Part shown: positions 31,185 to 38,573 of the stretch, piece by piece
Layout: every line of letters starts with the position of its first letter
How positions within the stretch are numbered: the stretch's first letter is position 1
Assembly (NCBI GenBank): GCA_910578815.1
Contig: CAJTSE010000004.1
Span: forward strand, 1-64,000
DNA: 64,000 bases
DNA from: an uncultured Acetatifactor sp.
GTDB lineage: Bacteria > Bacillota > Clostridia > Lachnospirales > Lachnospiraceae
Direction of reading: 5' to 3'
Program-made: the position numbers and the translations under genes
Notes under the pieces: generated by a model
Seen by the model: the letters and a program-made list of their open reading frames with translations, nothing else
Database searches by the model: none
What the model was told of the DNA's origin: nothing

Positions 31185-31808
31185 ATGGCAAAAGTGATTT
31201 GTGAATCATGTGGATCCAGTTTTCCTCTGGAGCGAGTAACAAATATGGAAAGCTGCCCTGTATGTGGAGAGGCGTTGTGGGGGGAAGAAGATAGCGTTAA
31301 TGAATCATCTGCTAATGAAGTTCTTAGTTTTGGCGAGGATATTGAATTAGGTGAGAATGATAGCTTTGATGAAGACAAGATTGATTTCTGGTGGTATAGT
31401 ATAAGAGAACCAGGAGAAGTATGGGAAGGTATTACTTTTGAAAGTGGTAAAGTGTCAACAAATTGTGCTAAGTGTGGACACTTTGTTGGGAGTGCACCTT
31501 ATCCGATTGCCAGAACAAGAGATTATTTATTGATCGATCCAAGGTTTACAGATAAATGTAGTCATTGTGGCAATGAATTAAAAAACCACATACTTTCCAA
31601 GCGTCCAGCGGATTGGGTTGATCCAAGGAAATGCGATATGTGGGAAAAAGATTATGCCAATCTCCCCAAATGTCCCATCTGTTCATCAACAAAGATCCAT
31701 AAAATCAGCATGACGAATAAAGCGGCATCAGCAATAGCATTTGGTGTGTTCGCGGCAGGACATGTGAGCAAGACCTACAAATGTGATATATGCGGTGCTA
31801 AGTTTTGA
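31185..31808 (+). CDS. Multi-zinc-ribbon hypothetical protein
   Basis: This 207-residue protein has four Cys pairs sets: CESCG/CPVCG at 5-27, CAKCG/CSHCG at 92-126, CPIC near 162 and CDICG at the end. An acidic stretch (residues 30-60) separates the first from the second. The C-terminus with ISMTNKAASAIAFG and YKCDICGAKF is a tail I know from many small Firmicutes zinc-ribbon proteins. GGAGATGGAAAG precedes the ATG. Nucleic-acid or protein binding is likely; function is unknown. Confidence 0.7.
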   Translation: MAKVICESCGSSFPLERVTNMESCPVCGEALWGEEDSVNESSANEVLSFGEDIELGENDSFDEDKIDFWWYSIREPGEVWEGITFESGKVSTNCAKCGHFVGSAPYPIARTRDYLLIDPRFTDKCSHCGNELKNHILSKRPADWVDPRKCDMWEKDYANLPKCPICSSTKIHKISMTNKAASAIAFGVFAAGHVSKTYKCDICGAKF

Positions 31809-31844
31809 GGTAATTGAAAATTGAATAAATAAAATAAAACAATT

Positions 31845-31872
31845 AAGACAGTCAACAATAGGCTGTCTTTTT
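31845..31872 (+). terminator. Intrinsic terminator after zinc-ribbon gene
   Basis: AAGACAG pairs with CTGTCTT around an 11-base loop and is followed by TTT. It lies between the zinc-ribbon gene and the tape-measure gene, so the latter probably has its own promoter or depends on read-through. Confidence 0.7.
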
Positions 31873-31899
31873 GTATGTAAAAAGGAGCAATAATAAATT

Positions 31900-34800
31900 A
31901 TGAGTAATGACTTAATATTAAATGTCTTAGCAGTATTAAATAAACAGCTGTCTAAGAAACAGCTAAAGAGCGATTTAAAGAGCATGGATAATTCTTTGTA
32001 TGTAAAGGTGATCGCAAAGCTTGCCACAGCACTTTCGAAACAACAGCTTGAAAAAGATCTGAAAAAGTTAAATGACCTGTATGTGCAGATTGGAGCAAAT
32101 GTAAAAGTTGGCAAGAATGCAAAGACACAGCTTCAAGACAGGATAAAAGAGTTGCAAAAATCTCTTTCTGAATTAGAAATCAATATGAAACTGCCAAAAA
32201 CAAAGGTGTTCAGCGAAGTTGATTCTGTCAGGAGAAAGATTCAGGCAAAAGCTAACAAGGCTCCTGTAGAATTTAATGTGGAGTTTAAGCGAAACAAAGC
32301 TATAACTGATATAGAACGTCTTGGAAAGAGATTTTCCAGACTGTTTACGAATGTAGCGGCAAAACAGAAATATGAAAATATCCTTATGTCGGCATATTCG
32401 ATTTCAGATGAGGCACAGTTAAAGTCTGTCAGAAATCAGATGGCGGCGTTTACCAGTGAGCTAAAAGCTAACGGACTGGCTTCTCAATCTTTGGGTGACA
32501 AATGGCGAAATCTCCTTGACCGAAGTAAAAACCTGCTGTCTGCCGCGAGTATCGTTACTACTATATTTACTCAGGTTAAACAGGCAGTATCCACAGTTCT
32601 TCAACTTGACACTGCAATGACAAATCTTTACAAGGTGCAAGAGGATATTATTAGTCGTGACCAGTTTTCAGGATTATTGACTAAATGGAATAAGTTAGCA
32701 CAGAATCTGGCAGTTACCACAGAAAGTTTGATCAATTCTGCTGCTGAATGGAGTAAAAATGGTTTTAATCTGGATATGTCGGAGCAGTTAGCACAGATTA
32801 CGGCAATTTTTGAGAAAACAGCAGAGATAAGTAACCAAAAGGCATCTTCTACGTTGGTTTCAACGACACAGGTATTTACAGAAATTGATGATCTTGGTGC
32901 AGATGATTATGTTAAGCGAGTTGAAGCTGTTGGCAATAAAATCAATGCGATTGGCAACAAATATTCAATATCCAGTGAAGGAATTGCCGATGGATTACAA
33001 AACACAAGCATGGCATTGAAAGTCGCAGGCAACGATTTGAATGAGACGATTGCGTTAATCACTGCAACCAACAAGGTCTTCCAAAGTCCAGAAGAAGGGG
33101 CTGATATGCTCAAGGTGGCCTCCATGAGATTGCGTGGCCAGGTGGATGCCCTGAAAGAAATGGGAGAGGATGCAAAAGGTGTATCCGCTGACATCACAAA
33201 AATCCAGCAGCAGATATATGAACTGACAGGGAATAAGGTCAATATCTTTGAAGATGAGAATACGTTAAAAAGCACATACCAGATGATCCTTGAAATTGGT
33301 GAGGTATTTGATTCTTTAGATGACCGTTCACAGGCAGATTTACTGGAGAAAATGTTTGGTAAGCAGCGTGCCAGTGCGGGTGCGGCGTTGTTGCTCAACT
33401 ATGAAGAATTAGAGAAGATCAAAAATGACAGTATGAACGCTGCTAACAGTATGGCTGAAGAATATAGTAAATATATGGAAAGCGCCGAGGCACATCTTAC
33501 TATATTTAAAGAAAAGCTTGTAGAGACATATTCCATGTTTATGAGTGGTGATATGATTAAGTATACTGCTGACTTGGGAAGTGGTATTTTGGATTTAGTA
33601 AATTCTACTGATCTTCTAAGACATGGCATCCTTGCGGTGCTCGCGTTAAAGATTGGGCGAGGTGTTACAGCTGCCGGAGCGGCAATAGCGACTACAGCAA
33701 AGCAGATGAATACATTGGGAAGCGCGTTGCAACAGATAAAAAGTTTGCCTTTGGATGATGTATTAAGAGAAAAGAAATTAAAAGAAGTTGGAGAAGCAAC
33801 TCAAAAATTAACAGAAAAAAATCTGAAACTATTGCTATCTCAAAAGAAGTTAAAAGATAGTGATAAAATTATGATCTTAAATAAGCATAATCTCACCGAT
33901 GAAGAAGCCAAAGCTAAATTACAAAAAATGGGCTTAACTACAGCTACCAACGATCAATCAGCCGCAAATGTAAAAGAAGCAGCTACAACCAATTTATTGA
34001 AAGGTGCAATGGGATCACTCAAAGCATCGGTCATTGGTGTATGGACTTCAATTAAAGTGGCGTTCATGAGCAATCCGATAGGATTTATCTTAACTGGTAT
34101 TACAACGATAATTAGTGTGGCTACGACGGCAATCTCCAACAATAACCAAAAGATAGAAGAAATGCGTCAGAAGGCAAAGGAGGCAGCAGATGAGGCCAAT
34201 ACAATAGGTGATGAAATTGCGGAGCTGGCAAATAAGTACATTTCGTTATCGGAAGCAGTGAAAACAGATGCAAGTGCTAAAGAGGACTTAATGACTACGC
34301 AAACAGAGTTATTAAAGAAATTAGGACTTGAAGGAGAAGGCATAGATGATTTGATTGCAAAGTATGGTTCTTTGTCAAATGCAATCAGTCAGACAAGCAT
34401 TGATTCATTAAAAACTTCACAAATTGATTTAATTGCTGGGGTCAGTGCTGCAAGGGATGAATTACTGGATGTAGCAAAAGATAACTTCTGGGGAACAAAG
34501 AACATTATTAATGCTGGAGGAGAAGATGCAGTTAAAGCATTTAAGGAACTTGAAAAAGCTGGAATTGTATCCAGAGGCTCTTATGGCTCAGCCGGAGGTT
34601 CATTTGCTCTACTAGGTGATGAAAATACTGTAGAAGGAGCTTTAGAGAACTTTAAAAAGCTGGAAGATGCTATGAATGCGTTACGGGATTCGGAAGCGTT
34701 TACGATAGATGAACTGACGAATAATTCATTGTTTCTGGCTATTTATGACAGATACTGTGAAATGAAAAAGGGTGTAGAAGAATACAAATCTGCAATCGGG

Positions 34801-37338
34801 GATTTAAATGAGAATCTATCACAGCAGACGATGCTGACAGCTTTGCAGGGCAGAGAAATACCTAAAACAGAAGAAGCATTTGAAGCGTTTAAACAGGAAT
34901 TGATTGATACAGCAGTAGCAAGCGAACAATTTATTGGAAATGAACAGGAGATTGCAGGTGTGATTAATACTTATTTGGCATCTGTTCCTGATTTTGCGGG
35001 TTACTATAGTATTCCACTTGAAGAGGAATTTAATAAAGTTGATGAAATGTTAGCGCAAACAGATTTCCCAAAAACCTTCTCTCAAGCCTGGTCAGACCTA
35101 CTCGCCTCCGAAAACGAATCCGTTAAAAAACTAGGGGAAACCTTGCTTGATCTTGCCGCAAAAGGCCGTCTCACAACAGAAGTATTTAACGAAGCAGATT
35201 CTACCAATTATTTCAAAGACTTAGATATTTCGGCTGATGAAGCTGTATCAAAAATCAACAAATTAGTAGATGAATCCCAGCAGCTCTCTTCTATGGCAGG
35301 CAATATTTCCAAAATATCAGAAGCCCTGGGTGCTAAGCGTGATGATGGGTTTGTAAGCGCAGACACTTTATCCGGGTTTGATGCCGAAATACGGGGCCTT
35401 GATTCCTGGGATTATTTTCAGGAGGTTTTGGGCAATGTGAATTCCTCTTATGGTGAGTGCCTTGAAGCCGCAAATGCCCTTGCCAGCGAATGGATAAGCA
35501 ACAGCGATTTCCTTGCGCAATTAACGGAGCAAAATAAGGAGTATTATGCTACTCAGCTAAAGGCGATGGGCGTGGAAAATTATCAGGAAATCATTGAATA
35601 TGCCAAGAATCTTAATATTGCCAAAGAAGCTCTTGCACAGGCAAGCTTCGACCTTGCTGCGATTACTGCTCAGGAAGTAGAAGAGCTAATCAAAGAAGGT
35701 ACTTATTCTGAATTGGCACAGCAACAAATCTGGAATCTGGTACTTGCAAAGCAAACGTCAGAGGAAACTAATTTAGATACGACCAATGACTGTCAGAGAT
35801 TGTTAGACCTTGCTGAGAATGCCGGCGTTACGGGTAAGTCGATTGAACTTTTGGCAGAACTAATGAGCATCTATAACAATCTGGCACATGGTATTTACGG
35901 TACAAACCAGGATGTATTAGATGAAGTAAAGGCAAGAGCCGAAGCTATAAAGCAGAATATTCTTGATCTGCTGTCGGATAATAAAAATAGAACCGTTGAA
36001 TTAGAGCCAAACCTTAAACTCAGTTCATCAACAAAATCCGCTGCAAAGGCTGCCGGTAAAGAGACCGATAAATCTTATTTAGACGGCGTCAAAGAAGAAT
36101 TATCTAAAATGGGCAGTATTATTTCCTATGTCGGAAAAATAATAGGGAATAAAATCACTTCCTACAGCGAACAAAAGGATGCTGCTGTAAAGGCGCTGGA
36201 GGCAGAGAAGAATGCCGCAAAAGAAGTGCTGGAGGCTCAAAAAGATGCCGCCGAAGCAGCATTAAAGGCCAAAAAGGAGGCTGCCGCCGCCGAAAAGGAT
36301 TCCGTTCAGGCACAAATTGATGCAAAGCAGGAAGAAATTGATAAAATCAATGAAGCTGCCAAGGCCAGGAAAAATGAACTGGATCTGCAGAAGGCGCAGT
36401 ATGATCTGGCGCGTATGCAGAATCAGAGAACTTCACTTATATACAGTGAAGACAAGGGTATGCACTATGTAACGGATACAAAAGGGATCAGAGACGCAAA
36501 AGAAAATGTTGCGGATGTAAAAGAAAGCATAAGAGTTTCCGGGATCGAGAAAGAAATCGGCGCCCTTGAGAAAAAGCTCGACGCAATCAATCAGCAGGCA
36601 GAAGCGCTCGATAAACAGGCAGAGGCATCCGGCAATTATTACGATACGCTCATGGAAGCGTCGGATTCTTATTATGATCGGCTCATTAAAGATACGGAAT
36701 CTTATTGGGCCGGTTTAATCAGCGGCTTTGAAGAATATCAGACACGATGGGAAGAGCTTGCTGACCTTGAAGAAAACGCGAAGATGAACGCTGCCCTCAA
36801 AGAGTTTAGTATTACAAGTGATGAAATTCTTAATCTGTCAGAGGAAAAGTTTGAAAGCTTCAAGCAAAGGTATCTGGCAATCTTAGCAAGCGCCGACAGG
36901 AGTGAACCGGAGACGGCCGTTTACCGGGAAAAGCAGCCGAAAAAGGTGATGAACGATAAAAGCAATGCCGATGCAGACGGTGTGAAAACAGTCACGATAA
37001 ACGGCCAGATAATGTATCCTCTTCAGCCCGGAGATAAGATGTATGACATGGTGCAAAAATGGGATACTTATTTAAGCCGCATTGACGGAAAAGAAGATAG
37101 ACTTTTGCCCGGCTCCATGTATGAACAAAACGGACAGCTCTATGATGCGATAAGGCAAATCAATAATGTCAGCAACATTGTTAATAATCGAAATAATCAG
37201 CCCGTGATCAACGGCGGATTAAACGTTACCTGTCCCGGAATTACCAGTCAGGAAGTTGCCAGACAGGTTGGCGACCAGCTGAATAATATGTTTCGCGGTT
37301 TGCACCTTGAAGCATATCAGCGAAGCACTATCAGATAA
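31900..37338 (+). CDS. Phage tail tape-measure protein, isolated
   Basis: This 1,812-residue protein contains the TP901-type tape-measure domain (about residues 230-470, with LDTAMTNLYKVQ, AAEWSKNGFN, AIGNKYSIS and ASMRLRGQVD). The N-terminus has two similar segments around LSKKQLKSDLK (17-27) and LSKQQLEKDLK (46-56). Hydrophobic stretches lie near 570-600 and 700-740. A long Ala/Lys/Glu coiled coil covers about 1425-1520. Tape-measure proteins set phage tail length and help DNA entry. No tail, capsid, lysis or portal gene is next to it, which is odd. From about 35,050 base use becomes C-richer, as if the gene were a mosaic. GGAG is 12 bases before the ATG. Confidence 0.8.
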   Translation: MSNDLILNVLAVLNKQLSKKQLKSDLKSMDNSLYVKVIAKLATALSKQQLEKDLKKLNDLYVQIGANVKVGKNAKTQLQDRIKELQKSLSELEINMKLPKTKVFSEVDSVRRKIQAKANKAPVEFNVEFKRNKAITDIERLGKRFSRLFTNVAAKQKYENILMSAYSISDEAQLKSVRNQMAAFTSELKANGLASQSLGDKWRNLLDRSKNLLSAASIVTTIFTQVKQAVSTVLQLDTAMTNLYKVQEDIISRDQFSGLLTKWNKLAQNLAVTTESLINSAAEWSKNGFNLDMSEQLAQITAIFEKTAEISNQKASSTLVSTTQVFTEIDDLGADDYVKRVEAVGNKINAIGNKYSISSEGIADGLQNTSMALKVAGNDLNETIALITATNKVFQSPEEGADMLKVASMRLRGQVDALKEMGEDAKGVSADITKIQQQIYELTGNKVNIFEDENTLKSTYQMILEIGEVFDSLDDRSQADLLEKMFGKQRASAGAALLLNYEELEKIKNDSMNAANSMAEEYSKYMESAEAHLTIFKEKLVETYSMFMSGDMIKYTADLGSGILDLVNSTDLLRHGILAVLALKIGRGVTAAGAAIATTAKQMNTLGSALQQIKSLPLDDVLREKKLKEVGEATQKLTEKNLKLLLSQKKLKDSDKIMILNKHNLTDEEAKAKLQKMGLTTATNDQSAANVKEAATTNLLKGAMGSLKASVIGVWTSIKVAFMSNPIGFILTGITTIISVATTAISNNNQKIEEMRQKAKEAADEANTIGDEIAELANKYISLSEAVKTDASAKEDLMTTQTELLKKLGLEGEGIDDLIAKYGSLSNAISQTSIDSLKTSQIDLIAGVSAARDELLDVAKDNFWGTKNIINAGGEDAVKAFKELEKAGIVSRGSYGSAGGSFALLGDENTVEGALENFKKLEDAMNALRDSEAFTIDELTNNSLFLAIYDRYCEMKKGVEEYKSAIGDLNENLSQQTMLTALQGREIPKTEEAFEAFKQELIDTAVASEQFIGNEQEIAGVINTYLASVPDFAGYYSIPLEEEFNKVDEMLAQTDFPKTFSQAWSDLLASENESVKKLGETLLDLAAKGRLTTEVFNEADSTNYFKDLDISADEAVSKINKLVDESQQLSSMAGNISKISEALGAKRDDGFVSADTLSGFDAEIRGLDSWDYFQEVLGNVNSSYGECLEAANALASEWISNSDFLAQLTEQNKEYYATQLKAMGVENYQEIIEYAKNLNIAKEALAQASFDLAAITAQEVEELIKEGTYSELAQQQIWNLVLAKQTSEETNLDTTNDCQRLLDLAENAGVTGKSIELLAELMSIYNNLAHGIYGTNQDVLDEVKARAEAIKQNILDLLSDNKNRTVELEPNLKLSSSTKSAAKAAGKETDKSYLDGVKEELSKMGSIISYVGKIIGNKITSYSEQKDAAVKALEAEKNAAKEVLEAQKDAAEAALKAKKEAAAAEKDSVQAQIDAKQEEIDKINEAAKARKNELDLQKAQYDLARMQNQRTSLIYSEDKGMHYVTDTKGIRDAKENVADVKESIRVSGIEKEIGALEKKLDAINQQAEALDKQAEASGNYYDTLMEASDSYYDRLIKDTESYWAGLISGFEEYQTRWEELADLEENAKMNAALKEFSITSDEILNLSEEKFESFKQRYLAILASADRSEPETAVYREKQPKKVMNDKSNADADGVKTVTINGQIMYPLQPGDKMYDMVQKWDTYLSRIDGKEDRLLPGSMYEQNGQLYDAIRQINNVSNIVNNRNNQPVINGGLNVTCPGITSQEVARQVGDQLNNMFRGLHLEAYQRSTIR

Positions 37339-37349
37339 TTTCAGGCAGA

Positions 37350-37395
37350 AAATAAAGCATGGCCGCGCTCAAAAATGTGGGTGCGGTCAAATGCT
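37350..37395 (+). terminator. Imperfect hairpin after tape-measure gene
   Basis: GCATGGCCGCGCTC and GGGTGCGGTCAAATGC are imperfectly complementary and flank a short A-rich loop, directly behind the stop codon. The T content after it is modest, so it is a possible terminator only. Confidence 0.4.
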
Positions 37396-37441
37396 TTGGT
37401 GTTTCCCGTCCTGTATAAGTACGACTGAAAAGAGAAGCTGC

Positions 37442-37732
37442 TTAAAAATACTGATTTTGAGACCTTTTCATCAGGAATCTGACAGGATACCCCTTTTCAT
37501 CACAGATAGAGCGTACCACATCCTCGGCGGCTTCTACCATATTTTCGTTGACGCAGATGATACACAGATTTTTTCTGCGGCGAAAGATGGAAGGCTTTAT
37601 CCAGCGAATAAAATACGAAATGCGTTCTTTTAAGAGCTGGCGTTCAATAAGCTGTTTGCATTCAAGATCGGATATTTCACAGAGCTCAATTTCATTGTTC
37701 ACTTTTAAGGTAGTATACAAGGGCTGTTCCAT
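37442..37732 (-). CDS. Small hypothetical protein, host-type
   Basis: This 96-residue minus-strand gene has a good GAGGTGAC ribosome site before its ATG and a promoter further upstream. It is mixed alpha/beta with an Arg-rich stretch near 45-55 and a Cys-x-x-Cys in CIIC. I do not recognise it. It is divergent from the coiled-coil gene at 38083. Confidence 0.6.
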   Translation of the reverse strand: MEQPLYTTLKVNNEIELCEISDLECKQLIERQLLKERISYFIRWIKPSIFRRRKNLCIICVNENMVEAAEDVVRSICDEKGYPVRFLMKRSQNQYF

Positions 37733-37795
37733 GTTGTCACCTCATTTAATACTTTTGTGTGGTATGGCCGACCACTCAGCCGTTTCCTGTTTTAA

Positions 37796-37825
37796 ATTAT
37801 ACCACAGTTCCACGGGAATGTGCAA
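37796..37825 (-). promoter_or_regulatory. Promoter of the minus-strand gene
   Basis: On the minus strand TTGCAC (complement of 37820-37825) and TATAAT (complement of 37796-37801) are 18 bases apart, and TGG before the -10 makes an extended -10 element. Confidence 0.65.
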
Positions 37826-37841
37826 TGGCTTACGCAGTTAC

Positions 37842-37870
37842 TTTACTGGTAAAATTTTATATGATATAAT
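37842..37870 (+). promoter_or_regulatory. Divergent promoter towards 38083 gene
   Basis: TTTACT at 37842-37847 and TATAAT at 37865-37870 are 17 bases apart. It points into the hairpin-rich leader before the coiled-coil gene and is nearly back to back with the minus-strand promoter. Confidence 0.65.
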
Positions 37871-38033
37871 AACCGCAAAGGAAAACAAGCGACGCGAAGC
37901 GGCATTTGTTTTTCCTGCGGTATTAACGAGCAAACATCCGATGAAATCGGACAAAGAGCGCAATGCGGACATTCTGTCCGCATAAGAGCGCGGGTTTGCG
38001 AGTTTGCATGGCATAATAACCGCAAAGGAAAAC
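37866..38033 (+). repeat. Hairpin-rich leader bounded by a 21-base direct repeat
   Basis: ATAATAACCGCAAAGGAAAAC occurs at 37866-37886 and again at 38013-38033, 147 bases apart. Between them are a long imperfect hairpin (37873-37920), CCGAT-GAA-ATCGG (37938-37950) and the perfect TGCGGACA-TTC-TGTCCGCA (37964-37982). No ORF fits. It may be a structured leader RNA or a duplicated intergenic element. Confidence 0.6.
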
Positions 38034-38082
38034 CAAAGCGCAAAGTGGCGTGCCGCACTTGGAAGCAGGAAGGAGTGTTATT

Positions 38083-38364
38083 ATGGATTTTTTTGACAAA
38101 CTTGGGGAGGCTATCACAGAGAAAGGCGGTAAAATTGCGGATAAGGCGAAAGAAACTGCTGAAATCATCGGATTGAAAAATCAGATCTCCACTTGTGAGG
38201 AAGTTATTAAGAAAAATTATGCGGAAATAGGAAAGCTCTACTATGAAAAGTATCATGAAGAGCCGGAAGAGCTTTTCGGAAAGCAGTGCAGAGCCATTGA
38301 AAATGCGCAGAATGGCGTTGCCGAGCTACGCAAAAAGATTGATGAGATAAGAGGGGTAGTGTGA
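38083..38364 (+). CDS. Small coiled-coil protein
   Basis: This 93-residue protein is one amphipathic, Lys/Glu-rich helical chain with a YxxKYHEEPEELF segment near 50-62. It resembles small general-stress or YtxH-like coiled coils in length and composition, but has no membrane segment. AAGGAG stands 8 bases before the ATG at 38083. It lies between two hairpin-rich non-coding stretches. Confidence 0.65.
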   Translation: MDFFDKLGEAITEKGGKIADKAKETAEIIGLKNQISTCEEVIKKNYAEIGKLYYEKYHEEPEELFGKQCRAIENAQNGVAELRKKIDEIRGVV

Positions 38365-38366
38365 AG

Positions 38367-38464
38367 AGAACTTCTGGCTGCCTGCGGCAGTTTCCGCTCA
38401 TGCTAAAAGCCTGATTCTCAGGCTTGGGCATTTCGAAAAGTCAGCAAGCTGACTTGGAAGTTCT
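38367..38464 (+). ncRNA. Candidate multibranched structured RNA in 3' region
   Basis: AGAACTTC (38367-38374) pairs with GAAGTTCT (38457-38464). Inside this closing stem are three separate perfect hairpins: CTGCC-TGC-GGCAG (38378-38390), AAGCCTGA-TTC-TCAGGCTT (38406-38424) and AAGTCAGC-AA-GCTGACTT (38438-38455). The layout is a four-way junction of about 98 bases right after the coiled-coil stop codon. No known RNA family is recognised. Confidence 0.45.
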
Positions 38465-38480
38465 ATGTCTCACACCGAAG

Positions 38481-38526
38481 AAAGCCTGAACAATGTGTTG
38501 CTACAGCACATTGTTCAGGCTTTTTT
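38481..38526. terminator. Strong 17-bp intrinsic terminator between convergent genes
   Basis: The segment 38481-38497 pairs perfectly with 38507-38523 around a 9-base loop, and a run of T follows on the + strand. It separates the + strand coiled-coil unit from the convergent penicillin-binding protein gene and can serve both. Confidence 0.9.
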
Positions 38527-38573
38527 CATTGGAGTTTTCTTCATTGGAGCTTTTTATGACGATGCCGTTACAG

